Positions 17,076 through 25,651 of a stretch of 64,000 nucleotides of DNA are shown piece after piece. Origin of the DNA: Bin127 sp965203505. Its GTDB lineage: Bacteria; Chloroflexota; Dehalococcoidia; Lucifugimonadales; Lucifugimonadaceae. The stretch spans positions 2,418,001 through 2,482,000 of the forward strand of contig OZ241880.1 of NCBI GenBank assembly GCA_965203505.1, given 5' to 3'. The notes under the pieces are model-generated. The model made no database searches. It saw only the letters and a program-made list of their open reading frames with translations, and was not told the origin of the DNA. The translations under genes and the position numbers were made by a program. The first letter of the stretch is position 1. Every line of letters begins with the position of its first letter.

Positions 17076-17880
17076 CAGATCGACGGATCTAACACAGTGC
17101 TGCGCAGACGTGTGCAGACCTCTGTCCCGAACGGCCACAGGGAGCAACGTGAGGAAACGAAGGCAAAACGGCATCGACAGCGCGACTAACCACCGCGCCG
17201 AGTCGCAGCGTCTTGGTTACTCCGGCGGCGTCCCTCATCGGAACGGCATTCCGGTGCAAGGTCGCGAGGGCCGTGCCGAAGCGTGGGAGGCCCAAGATCC
17301 CGGAGCGCGCCGTAGGAGCCCTGCGTCGCCGAACGAGCCAGCCGACATACCTTCCCCTCTTCCGTACTTCGGGTTTCCCCCGCTGCGCGGGGGAAATGTC
17401 CGAAGGACAAAGGGGGCGCGAGGAATGCCGTGCCAAGGGCCGGGAGACTCACGTGGAGCCGACACAAGTCTTCTCCTGTCCGCCGCAGGAGGTAGGCCAC
17501 AGCGCGCGTGAAGCCCGAAAGGCTGATCCAAGGAAGGCGGCGCAATCCGAACGGCGACCACCATCGCCGAGCCGACTTCCATGCCCGCGGTCTGGCGACG
17601 CGGGCCGTGCTGGAGAAACGGAAGCTAGCGGTTTGCTACACGCTCTGCGCAGCATCTGACCCTTCTCCGAGAGGTCGCCCTCTTCACTGATCCGAAGAGG
17701 CGATGGAGAGGGAAGGAGCCGAAGTCCCGCGCCGGGACCGAGGCTCGAGGCGAGGACCTGTCTTTACGGGACCGAAGACCCTAGCTGCCGGACCTTCCAC
17801 CCGGAAGGCCCGGCAGCAACCCCAACCAAAACAACCGCGTGGGAGCGGGCATATCTGCGCGTCCGGAAACAAATGCGTAG
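17076..17880 (+). ncRNA. Candidate long structured RNA, copy A (unrecognised family)
   Basis: About 805 bases expected downstream of the promoter, nearly identical in layout to 61998-62796. Many stems can be drawn. 17180-17184 pairs with 17194-17198. 17311-17316 pairs with 17320-17325 around loop AGC. CCTCTTC 17679-17685 pairs with GAAGAGG 17694-17700. GTCCC 17724-17728 pairs with GGGAC 17734-17738. A very stable two-part stem spans 17784-17817 (GCTGCCGG/CCGGCAGC plus CCTTCC/GGAAGG). Indels between copies break any common frame in the middle. I checked by eye for RNase P, tmRNA, SRP and group I/II intron core motifs and recognised none. It could instead be a non-transcribed mobile repeat. Confidence 0.5.
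17371..17420 (+). repeat. Dispersed repeat R2 inside the duplicated block
   Basis: R2 consists of two consecutive hairpins. CCCCCGC-TGC-GCGGGGG is followed by AAAT and GTCC-GAA-GGAC, then AAAGGGGGCGC. Other copies are at 55396, 61854, 62288 and 62926. Here it is embedded in copy A at the same place as 62288 in copy B, so it was part of the block before duplication. Confidence 0.85.
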
Positions 17881-17896
17881 GGGCGAACCCTCTTCC

Positions 17897-17970
17897 GTCC
17901 CCTTTCGCTCAGCGAAAGGGGACGCGGAGCCCAAGAGACCGACACAAGAACGCAGGGGTATGCCCGGGGC
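17897..17970 (+). repeat. Dispersed repeat R3
   Basis: R3 starts with the hairpin CCCCTTTCGC-TCA-GCGAAAGGGG and continues with ACGCGGAGC and, after a variable part, ACGCAGGGGTATGCCC. Related copies are at 61780-61840 and 62841-62908. It follows a truncated R1 start (GTAGGGGCGA at 17877), and lies directly before the 3' end of the threonine aldolase gene. Confidence 0.8.
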
Positions 17971-17992
17971 GGACGCAGGGCACGCAGCTGCG

Positions 17993-19039
17993 TTACGCCG
18001 CCACCACTGCCTCCCGGAAGTGCTCCTGCAACGCCACCAACGTGTAATCAATATCCTCAGACGAAATCCCGTAGTGGGTGACCATGCGCATCATTGGGTC
18101 GCCGGCGTTGACTAGGATGCCGCGCTCTTTGAGGTTTGCCGATATCGCAGCGCCGCTGCCCGGCGGGATTTGGAAGAAGACGATGTTGGAGTGGATGTTG
18201 TCGGGATCGACGCTGATGCCGTCGATTTCTGCTAGACCTTCGGCCAACTTCTTGGCATTATCGTGGTCTTCGGCCAGCCGTTCGATCATGTTGTCGAGCG
18301 AGTAGATGCCTGCGGCGGCTATCACGCCCACCTGCCGCATACCAGCTCCGAGCATCTTCCGCCAGCGTCGGGCGCGGTTTATGAAGTCTTGGCCGCCGAC
18401 TACTACGCTGCCGATGGGACATGAGAGTCCCTTTGAGAGGCAGAAGGTTGCGGAGTCGGCTGGTTCGACCAGTTCTTTGACGTCGACGCCTAGGCTGACG
18501 GCTGCGTTGAAGATGCGTGCGCCGTCGATGTGGACCGACATGCCGCCTTCGCGGCCCGCGTCGGCCATGGCTTGAGTCTGCGCGATGGTCAACGGTTGAC
18601 CGCTCATCTGATTGTGCGTGTTTTCGATGCAGAGCAGTTTGGTCGGCGGAAGGTGGTAGTCGTGCGGCTTCGTGGCGGCGCGAATGAGATCGGGATCCAG
18701 AAATCCATGACGGTCCGTCTTGATCGGGTACAGGAAGAGTCCGCCAAGTACGCTCGCGCCCCCAGCCTCACTCGAAAAGATGTGGGATCGGTCGCCGACG
18801 ATGACCTCGTCTCCCCTACCGCAATGTGCGAGCATCGAAACTAGGTTGCCCTGCGTGCCTGATGTCACGAACAGCCCGGCTTCCTTGCCTAGCATCTCAG
18901 CCGATTTTTCCTCCAACTCGTTGACGGTCGGATCGTCGCCGTAGACATCGTCGCCGACCTCGGCGTCGTGAATGGCACGGCGCATCTCAGGCGAGGGCAA
19001 AGTGACTGTATCGCTGCGCAGATCTACTCTGGCTTCCAT
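17993..19039 (-). CDS. ltaE: Low-specificity threonine aldolase
   Basis: This PLP enzyme splits threonine (or allo-threonine) to glycine and acetaldehyde. The 348-residue protein opens VDLRSDTVTLPSPEMRRA, the family hallmark. It has VGDDVYGDDPTVNELE, the HIDGARIFNA aspartate/arginine segment and the Schiff-base lysine in FCLSKGLSCPIGS. ATG at 19039 directly precedes the conserved N-terminus; the longer open frame upstream runs through intergenic sequence and repeat R4. It diverges from lspA. Beta-eliminating lyases look similar, but the motif set favours the aldolase. Confidence 0.9.
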   Translation of the reverse strand: MEARVDLRSDTVTLPSPEMRRAIHDAEVGDDVYGDDPTVNELEEKSAEMLGKEAGLFVTSGTQGNLVSMLAHCGRGDEVIVGDRSHIFSSEAGGASVLGGLFLYPIKTDRHGFLDPDLIRAATKPHDYHLPPTKLLCIENTHNQMSGQPLTIAQTQAMADAGREGGMSVHIDGARIFNAAVSLGVDVKELVEPADSATFCLSKGLSCPIGSVVVGGQDFINRARRWRKMLGAGMRQVGVIAAAGIYSLDNMIERLAEDHDNAKKLAEGLAEIDGISVDPDNIHSNIVFFQIPPGSGAAISANLKERGILVNAGDPMMRMVTHYGISSEDIDYTLVALQEHFREAVVAA

Positions 19040-19187
19040 GATCGGGCGGCTCCTGATGGTTGCTAGTGTAAGTCCTATTTTGAACCATGATGCGAATGAT
19101 TTGGAAGGATGAGGTCGATATAGCCATAAAATCGAGAGTATGTCTGTCAGCCCTGAAGAAACGCGTTCCGTGGAAGGCCCCACCCTA

Positions 19188-19214
19188 CTGGATTCCGGCT
19201 TTCGCCGGAATGAC
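19188..19214 (-). repeat. Dispersed repeat R4 (inverted-repeat element)
   Basis: On the minus strand this reads GTCATTCCGGC-GAAA-GCCGGAAT followed by CCAG, a short hairpin element (CATTCCGGC against GCCGGAATG). Similar elements are common in bacterial intergenic DNA. Other copies are at 32611, 55851 (diverged) and 56335. Here it sits between the divergent threonine aldolase and lspA starts, in a frame open to lspA, and favours the lspA start at 19251. Confidence 0.85.
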
Positions 19215-19250
19215 GAAGGGAGCGCGAGCGGCGCGGGAAGCGAGACGGAC

Positions 19251-19883
19251 ATGACGAAGAAAAGTGACGTGGGGAGCTTCGCATACAGGGCGTGGGATTT
19301 TTGGGTGAAGAGGAGTTGGATGCTGTGGGTTTTGGCGGCGGTCGTGCTGTTGTTGGACCAATCCACGAAATCGATGATCATCGCTTGGTTGGACTGGGGA
19401 CAATCGTGGCCAGCAGAGGGCTTCTTTCGCATCACGCACGCTCGCAACACCGGCACTGCGTTCAGCCTTTTCCAAGGCCACAGCACCATCCTCAGTTTCG
19501 TAGCAATGTTCGCGGTTGCGGTTCTGCTGTGGGTCTATGCGACCACGGGCGCGAAGTCGTTCGTGCTTCGCTTCGCCTTGGGGCTTCAACTCGGCGGTGC
19601 GCTAGGCAATCTGCTCGACCGATTGCGGCTGGGATACGTTACCGACTTCCTCGATGTCGGACCATGGCCGATCTTCAACGCCGCCGACTCCGCGATCTCG
19701 ATCGGAATGGTGTTGATGGTGTTGTATTTCGTCACTGCGAAGGATGAGAAGACCGTTGAAGACTCTGTCGCGACCGCAGTCGAACCCGTCGATGGGGGAT
19801 GCCGGCACTGCGACGAGGCTATGGAGTTTGGAACGTCGAACGGGGCTATCGACGATGTCGCCGACGATGAAATTCGAACTTGA
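19251..19883 (+). CDS. lspA: Lipoprotein signal peptidase
   Basis: LspA cleaves prolipoprotein signal peptides in the membrane. Four transmembrane spans are visible. The family motifs RNTGTAFSLF, GALGNLLDRLRLGYVTDFLDV and FNAADSAISIG carry the two catalytic aspartates. The start is placed at MTKKSDV (19251), because the upstream in-frame ATG at 19140 would require translating repeat R4. The C-terminus has about 50 extra residues beyond the last span, including CRHCDEA, which is unusual for LspA. The 3' end overlaps rluD by 17 bases. Confidence 0.9.
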   Translation: MTKKSDVGSFAYRAWDFWVKRSWMLWVLAAVVLLLDQSTKSMIIAWLDWGQSWPAEGFFRITHARNTGTAFSLFQGHSTILSFVAMFAVAVLLWVYATTGAKSFVLRFALGLQLGGALGNLLDRLRLGYVTDFLDVGPWPIFNAADSAISIGMVLMVLYFVTAKDEKTVEDSVATAVEPVDGGCRHCDEAMEFGTSNGAIDDVADDEIRT

Positions 19884-20829
19884 CGGCGACGGCCTTCCGA
19901 TCCGCCTCGATCTGTTCCTACGTCAAGAAGTGCCGGAACTGTCGCGTACCGAAGTGCAACGCTTGATTCGAGCGGGTGCGGCGAGGGTGAATGGGCGGAT
20001 TATGGACGCGCCATCCTCAAAGGTCGACTCTGGCGATACGGTCGAATTCGATGCGCCTGGTCCACCTGAATCCGACGCGCCGCCGATGCCCCAGAACCTT
20101 GACTTCGGTATCGTTTACGAGGACGAACACGTTATTGTGGTCGATAAACCGGCTGGACTGGCGGTCCATGCTGGTGCCGGAAGGAAAGACACAACGCTAG
20201 TGAACGGACTTTTGGCGATATTTCCGGAACTTGCAGAGTTGGAACCTGCTGAACGGCCTGGGATTGTGCATCGACTCGATGCTGATACTTCGGGTTTGAT
20301 GGTAGTTGGACGTACGGATGATGCCGCATCTGCCCTATCCGCTGCGATCAAAGAGCGCGAAGTTGACCGGCGTTACGTCGCGATGGTTGTTGGCAGATTT
20401 ACCGGGCGACGAGGCGTAATTGACCGACCGATTGGAAGACATCCCACCATTCGAACGCGTCAAGCCATCGTCCCGAATGGAAGGCCGGCTCGGACTCGTT
20501 TCGCATTAACGGCCGGTTTCCACGCATTCGGCAAATCGTTCTCAATGATCAATTTGAAACTGGAGACAGGGCGGACACACCAGATACGAGTCCATATGCA
20601 GGCGATCGGATATCCGATTCTCGGTGATCCTGTTTACGGTGTCATCGTGCCGGAGATACCGCTTCGTAGGCAGTTCCTACACGCTGATCGGTTGGGCTTC
20701 AAGCATCCATTCACAGGAGAGCATCTTGAGTTGACCTCTTCTTTGCCGCGTGATCTGGCGCGTGCTCAGGAGGTGATCGGGGCGCCGTCAAGTGTCGCCT
20801 TTACAGCCGTCGGATATTCTCCGCACTAA
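19867..20829 (+). CDS. rluD: RluA/RluD-family 23S rRNA pseudouridine synthase
   Basis: The 320-residue protein has an N-terminal S4-like RNA-binding segment (LDLFLRQEVPELSRTEVQRLI, about residues 10-40, VNG near 47). The catalytic domain carries HRLDADTSGLMVV, with the nucleophilic aspartate in RLDxxTSG, and the C-terminal GRTHQIRVHM motif. ATG at 19867 overlaps lspA by 17 bases; a second ATG at 19855 is also possible. The lspA-rluD order is a common bacterial pairing. The exact uridine targets (RluD versus RluA/RluC type) are inferred from the S4 domain. Confidence 0.88.
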   Translation: MKFELDGDGLPIRLDLFLRQEVPELSRTEVQRLIRAGAARVNGRIMDAPSSKVDSGDTVEFDAPGPPESDAPPMPQNLDFGIVYEDEHVIVVDKPAGLAVHAGAGRKDTTLVNGLLAIFPELAELEPAERPGIVHRLDADTSGLMVVGRTDDAASALSAAIKEREVDRRYVAMVVGRFTGRRGVIDRPIGRHPTIRTRQAIVPNGRPARTRFALTAGFHAFGKSFSMINLKLETGRTHQIRVHMQAIGYPILGDPVYGVIVPEIPLRRQFLHADRLGFKHPFTGEHLELTSSLPRDLARAQEVIGAPSSVAFTAVGYSPH

Positions 20830-20847
20830 TCGAATAATCTGGATAGT

Positions 20848-22356
20848 ATGACTAGACAAACTCCCGCACGCGTACGCTTTGCTCCAAGCCCAACCGGTGT
20901 GATGCACATCGGAGGTCTAAGGACCGCACTTTACGACTGGTTTCTAGCTCGTAAAACGGGCGGCCAATTCATACTCCGCATTGAAGATACCGATCGCAAC
21001 CGCTACGATCCCGATGCCGAGTGGCACATCAAAGAATCGCTCAAATGGCTCGGACTCGATCTAGATGAAGGGCCCGACATTGGCGGACCACACTCTCCCT
21101 ATACGCAGTCGGAGAGATTGGAACTTTACGCTGACGCCGCCACGAAACTGATCGAGGCGGGTCACGCCTACTACGACGACACGCAACCTGAAGAGTTGGC
21201 CGCGTTACGTCAACGCCAGCAAGCCGCGGGGCAGGCACCGGGCTACGACAATCGAGGCCGGTATCGAACCGCGGAGGAGATCCAAGAATCGAGAGATAAA
21301 GGTCTTGACGTAGTCGTGCGCTTCAAAGTGCCGGACCATGGCGAGCTTCAGGTCGAAGACGAGGTCCGAGGGCGATTGAAGTTCGATCTGTCGCTCCTGC
21401 AGGATTTCGTGATTCTGAAATCGGATGGATTCCCAACGTATCACTTGGCCCATGTGGTAGATGACGAAGAAATGGGCATCACCCATGTGATCCGTGGAGA
21501 AGAGTGGATCCCGAGCTTGCCGCGTCACGTACTGATACAGGAAGCGTTAGAGATCCCAACGCCCAAATATGTGCATGTGCCACTCATCACTGCCCAAGAC
21601 GGTGCCAAGCTCAGCAAACGACACGGCGCGCAATCTGCCTTGGAATACCGCGACGCGGGATATACGGCGGATGCTGTGCTCAACTACCTCGCGCTTTTGG
21701 GTTGGTCGCCGGGTGACGACACGGAGGTAATGACTCGCAACGAGATCGCATCGCGTTTTGAGATCGGGAGAATTCTGTCTCATCCCGCGAAGTTCAGCGC
21801 GCAAAAACTCGAGTGGATGAACCAACAGCACATCATGCAGGCAGACGAAGACGCGCTTGCGGACTTGATGATGCCCTACTTGGAAAGGCCAGAGGAAGAT
21901 GGCGGTTTGCCGGAAGAGGTTGATCGACCAATCGATCGTTGTGTCGTCGAGGCGATGGTACCCGTTCTACGGGAGCGCATCAAGGTCCTGCCAGACGTTG
22001 TGGAATTGATCGATTTTCTATTTGTCGCTGAAGTGCATCCTGATGCCACAGAGATGGTGGGGCGACGCATGGACGAAGAGATGGTGCTCACATCCCTTAG
22101 ATCCAGCATCGATGCACTGTCCGCGGTCGATCCGTTTACGAGTGACGAGATCGAGGCCGCCTTACGCGGATTGACTCAAACCACTGGTTTGAAGGCCGGA
22201 CAACTCTTCACCCCAATCCGCGTTGCCGTTACCGCAAAGAGGATCGCGCCGCCGCTTTTCGAGTCGATAGAGGTGTTGGGACGAGAGCGGACGATCGAGC
22301 GGCTGCGGAACGGATTGACCGCATTCGAAAGCTACGTCGAAAACCGTGAAGAATAG
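20848..22356 (+). CDS. gltX: Glutamyl-tRNA synthetase
   Basis: A class I synthetase of 502 residues. The N-terminus RVRFAPSPTGVMHIGGLRTA contains the HIGH-type motif. RIEDTDRNR is the glutamate-binding region and AKLSKRHGA is the KMSKS-type loop. The C-terminal anticodon-binding helices are complete. It starts 18 bases after rluD in the same direction and is followed 84 bases later by rpsU. Whether it is discriminating (Glu only) or charges tRNA-Gln too cannot be told here. Confidence 0.94.
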   Translation: MTRQTPARVRFAPSPTGVMHIGGLRTALYDWFLARKTGGQFILRIEDTDRNRYDPDAEWHIKESLKWLGLDLDEGPDIGGPHSPYTQSERLELYADAATKLIEAGHAYYDDTQPEELAALRQRQQAAGQAPGYDNRGRYRTAEEIQESRDKGLDVVVRFKVPDHGELQVEDEVRGRLKFDLSLLQDFVILKSDGFPTYHLAHVVDDEEMGITHVIRGEEWIPSLPRHVLIQEALEIPTPKYVHVPLITAQDGAKLSKRHGAQSALEYRDAGYTADAVLNYLALLGWSPGDDTEVMTRNEIASRFEIGRILSHPAKFSAQKLEWMNQQHIMQADEDALADLMMPYLERPEEDGGLPEEVDRPIDRCVVEAMVPVLRERIKVLPDVVELIDFLFVAEVHPDATEMVGRRMDEEMVLTSLRSSIDALSAVDPFTSDEIEAALRGLTQTTGLKAGQLFTPIRVAVTAKRIAPPLFESIEVLGRERTIERLRNGLTAFESYVENREE

Positions 22357-22440
22357 TGGTTGAGTGTTACTATCGATACGGTAACGAAAACCCGATTTCG
22401 ACGGATCATTTCGGGTGCACGACAGGAGAAACGATTTCAG

Positions 22441-22635
22441 TTGGTTGAGGTAAAGAACCGAGAGGGTGAGAGCTTCGAGGCGATGTTGCGCCGCTTCACC
22501 CGCAGCGTGCAGCACGAAGGCATCATTTCCGAGGCGCGCCGTCGCAAGGCGTTCGAACCGCCGAGCGTCACACGCAAGAAGCAGATCGCGGCCAAAGTCC
22601 GAAAAAGCCGCAAGTCCACCGAGAAGAACCGATAG
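22441..22635 (+). CDS. rpsU: 30S ribosomal protein S21
   Basis: The S21 core REGESFEAMLRRFTRSVQ, then EARRRKAFEPPSVTRKKQ and a basic tail, is clear. The open frame starts at TTG 22360, which would give an atypical 27-residue N-terminal extension. AGGAGA at 22424-22429 lies 11 bases ahead of a second TTG at 22441, and starting there gives LVEVKNREGESF, the usual S21 N-terminus, and 64 residues. I choose TTG 22441. It lies between gltX and purQ. Confidence 0.85.
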   Translation: MVEVKNREGESFEAMLRRFTRSVQHEGIISEARRRKAFEPPSVTRKKQIAAKVRKSRKSTEKNR

Positions 22636-22708
22636 TTCTCGTATTGCGCTCGACCGCGCAACCTGTTGACGCATCCCAGATGGACGCATCCATAAGGCGA
22701 TACGCAGC

Positions 22709-23410
22709 ATGAAGTTTGGCATCGTCGTCTTTCCGGGCTCTTGGTCCGAACGCGACATGCACTACGCCGTCGCCGACGTCCTTGGATACCAAGCCGAATA
22801 CGTTTGGCATCGCGAAACCACCGTCAAAGGATTCGACGCCATTTTGCTTCCGGGCGGCTTTTCTTATGGCGATCACCTTCGATGTGGTGCGATCGCCGCT
22901 CACTCACCGGTGATGGAAGCGATCAAAGATTTCGCCGAAGACGGCGGATTCGTATTCGGAAGCTGCAACGGCTTCCAAATACTTTGCGAGTCGGGACTTC
23001 TGCCCGGCGCGTTGATCCGCAATGACCACCTTGAGTTTCGATGTTCGCCGGGGAAACTGAGAGTCGAGAACTCATCCACACCCTTCACAACTCAGTACGA
23101 CGAACACGAGCTAGTTTCAATGCCGATATCTCACGGCGAAGGCAACTTTCAGGCAGACGATGAGACGTTGGCGGTGCTGGAATCCAACGGACGAGTGCTT
23201 TTCAGGTACGTCGATGACCGTAACGAACCGACATCCGAAGCGAACCCAAATGGATCCCTCAACAACATCGCCGGAATCACGAACGAGCGCGGGAATGTTC
23301 TCGGCATGATGCCTCACCCTGAAAGGGCGTGCGAACCGATATTGGGCAGCATCGATGGCAATCCTCTCTGGCAATCCATCGCATCCGCCGTTGACGGCGT
23401 AGCCAAGTAA
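22709..23410 (+). CDS. purQ: Phosphoribosylformylglycinamidine synthase, glutaminase subunit
   Basis: PurQ supplies ammonia from glutamine for the fourth step of purine synthesis. The 233-residue protein has the class I amidotransferase nucleophile motif GSCNGFQIL, the oxyanion region LLPGGFSYGDHLRCGA, and MMPHPERACEP holding the catalytic His and Glu. It precedes purL by five bases, so the two are surely cotranscribed. The small third subunit PurS, which this short form of PurL needs, is not found between rpsU and purQ. Confidence 0.94.
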   Translation: MKFGIVVFPGSWSERDMHYAVADVLGYQAEYVWHRETTVKGFDAILLPGGFSYGDHLRCGAIAAHSPVMEAIKDFAEDGGFVFGSCNGFQILCESGLLPGALIRNDHLEFRCSPGKLRVENSSTPFTTQYDEHELVSMPISHGEGNFQADDETLAVLESNGRVLFRYVDDRNEPTSEANPNGSLNNIAGITNERGNVLGMMPHPERACEPILGSIDGNPLWQSIASAVDGVAK

Positions 23411-23415
23411 CCGTC

Positions 23416-25647
23416 ATGCCCCCGATCTCGCAAGATCTGCTCGACGAGGTCGCGTTGTCGCGTGGCGAGTACGAAGCGATTTTGGACCGGCTCGAGCGGG
23501 AGCCGAACGAACTCGAAGTCGGACTTTTCGGAGCGTTGTGGAGTGAGCACTGCGGCTATAAGCACACCAAGGCGTTGCTCCGAACATTGCCTAACAGGTC
23601 GAACCGGCTTCTCGTCGCGCCCGGAGCGGAAAACGCTGGCGTCGTAGATATCGGCGACGGATTCGCGATCGCGTTCAAGATCGAATCGCACAATCATCCT
23701 TCGGCCGTCGAACCCTACGAAGGAGCAGCCACGGGCGTCGGTGGGATCGTCCGCGACATCCTCGCTATGGGCGCGCGTCCGATGGCATTGATGAATTCAT
23801 TGCGATTCGGCCCGCCGAACGATGACCGGCAACGCAATCTGTTGAACGGCGTTGTGTCAGGAATCTCGGGATACGGCAACTGCATCGGCGTACCTAATGT
23901 CGGCGGGGAGGTTGTATTCGACGAGTCCTACGCCGGCAACCCGCTTGTCAATGCGTTGTGCATCGGCATCATCGACGGCGGTAAGGTGATGAGCGCTAGT
24001 GCCGATGCCCCCGGCGACTTGCTGGTTCTCGTCGGTGCCAAAACTGGGCGCGACGGCATCCACGGCGCATCGGGCCTCGCATCGCGAACCTTCCAAGAAC
24101 AAGCCGAAATGCGGTCGGCTGTCCAAGTTGGCAATCCCTTCCTCGAAAAGGTACTCATCGAGGCGTGTCTCGAAGCCATCGAACTGCCGGGTGTGGTCGG
24201 GATGCAAGACTGCGGTGCCGCGGGACTAACTAGCGCAGCCGTAGAGATGGCTGAACGTAGTGAACTTGGCATCAACATCGACGTAGCCAAGGTGCCGAGG
24301 CGCGAAAACGAGATGTCACCCTACGAGGTGATGCTCTCCGAATCGCAAGAAAGGATGCTCCTCGCGGTCAAGCCCGGCCATGAAGACATGCTCTTCGATT
24401 TGTTCGAGAAGTGGGATCTGGATGCAGCCATCATAGGCACTTTCGAAGCTGGCGATCGCGTAATCGTTTCCAACGGAGTAGATCTAGTTTCGTCGACCCC
24501 GGTTCTCACGCTGACCGACGCGCCTGAGTACCGTTTTGCAGCGCCCAAACCGGCTTGGTTGAAGGAGTTGCAGTCGTTCGACGTGTCATCCCTGCCCGAA
24601 TTAGGCATCACACCGAACGAAGCTCTGCTAAGGATGCTCGCCACGCCCAACATCGCATCGAAGCATTCCGTGTGGCGTCGATACGACCACCAAGTGCAAA
24701 ACAACACCGTCATTGCGCCCGGCGGCGATGCGGCACTACTGCGAATCCAAGGGACGCAACGCGCGTTGGCTGTTTCGACCGACGGCAACGGACGGCTCGT
24801 CTATCTCGACCCTCGTGCCGGCGCAGCGATTGCGGTAGCCGAAGCGTGTCGCAATTTGTCATGCGTCGGTGCAGAGCCGGTAGCATTAACCGACGGCTTG
24901 AACTTCGGCAACCCCGAAACGCCTGACATCCAATTCCAGTTGCAACAAGCAATCGCAGGCATCGCCGAAGCAGCGAACGTATTCGACATCCCCGTCATCA
25001 GTGGAAACGCGAGCCTGTACAACGAGTCAGCAGCGTCTGCGGTTCAGCCAACTCCGATCATCGGTGCCGTCGGAATCCTAGAGAATGTCGAACTGCACGC
25101 GCTATCGGCTTTTCGCGATGAAGGTGACGCGGTGATACTGCTCGGCTCTGATTCGCCATGGGATGAGGCCTCGGGAATTTCGGGGAGCGAAGCGTTGGCC
25201 GAATTCTATGGGTTCAACGCTGGTCAACCAGAGATTGATCTCGATCTCGAAGTCAGAGTGCAAAAGCTCTGTCGGTTTCTCATCAGGCACGGTTCAGTCA
25301 AGTCCGCGCACGATCTTTCGCACGGCGGAATCGGAATCGCGATCACTGAATCAGCGATACAGGGCAACATCGGTGTCACTATCGAGCACCCCAATCAGAT
25401 CATGGGCAAGAATTGGTTGGCCGCTCTGTTTGGAGAAAGCCAATCGAGAATCGTCGTCACATCCCATGCCGGCAAGGTCGCAAAGATACTCCGCACTGCG
25501 TCAAACGCCAGCGTCCCTGCTGCCCGTATCGGTACCGTGGGAGGAAAGAGCGTCCGTTTCAATGGTGAGGTAGATCTGTCGCTGGCAACGGTGGCAGACG
25601 TTTGGTTACACGCCTTTGAGAAGTCCGCATCCGGCAATTCAACTTGA
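23416..25647 (+). CDS. purL: Phosphoribosylformylglycinamidine synthase, synthase subunit
   Basis: A 743-residue protein of the small (multi-subunit) PurL type, converting FGAR to FGAM with ATP and ammonia. Visible landmarks are ALWSEHCGYKHTKALLR, FKIESHNHPSAVEPYEGAATGVGG, the GANRNECIGM-like segment NCIGVPNVGGE, and SHGGIGIAI near the C-terminus. It follows purQ by five bases. The stop at 25645-25647 lies four bases before the phosphatase start, suggesting a longer operon. Confidence 0.95.
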   Translation: MPPISQDLLDEVALSRGEYEAILDRLEREPNELEVGLFGALWSEHCGYKHTKALLRTLPNRSNRLLVAPGAENAGVVDIGDGFAIAFKIESHNHPSAVEPYEGAATGVGGIVRDILAMGARPMALMNSLRFGPPNDDRQRNLLNGVVSGISGYGNCIGVPNVGGEVVFDESYAGNPLVNALCIGIIDGGKVMSASADAPGDLLVLVGAKTGRDGIHGASGLASRTFQEQAEMRSAVQVGNPFLEKVLIEACLEAIELPGVVGMQDCGAAGLTSAAVEMAERSELGINIDVAKVPRRENEMSPYEVMLSESQERMLLAVKPGHEDMLFDLFEKWDLDAAIIGTFEAGDRVIVSNGVDLVSSTPVLTLTDAPEYRFAAPKPAWLKELQSFDVSSLPELGITPNEALLRMLATPNIASKHSVWRRYDHQVQNNTVIAPGGDAALLRIQGTQRALAVSTDGNGRLVYLDPRAGAAIAVAEACRNLSCVGAEPVALTDGLNFGNPETPDIQFQLQQAIAGIAEAANVFDIPVISGNASLYNESAASAVQPTPIIGAVGILENVELHALSAFRDEGDAVILLGSDSPWDEASGISGSEALAEFYGFNAGQPEIDLDLEVRVQKLCRFLIRHGSVKSAHDLSHGGIGIAITESAIQGNIGVTIEHPNQIMGKNWLAALFGESQSRIVVTSHAGKVAKILRTASNASVPAARIGTVGGKSVRFNGEVDLSLATVADVWLHAFEKSASGNST

Positions 25648-25651
25648 ATCG

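Noticed and set aside
17068..17511. A 147-codon frame starting at the promoter of copy A, with about 75 residues matching copy B
   Set aside because: The ATG overlaps the -10 box. The match to copy B is lost after a one-base indel and returns only at the end, which fits a non-coding block better. It is not fully excluded.
17076..17880. RNase P RNA, tmRNA, SRP RNA or group I/II intron
   Set aside because: I looked for the P4 sequences of RNase P, the tRNA-like and tag parts of tmRNA, the SRP tetraloop region and intron core/domain V motifs. None was convincing.
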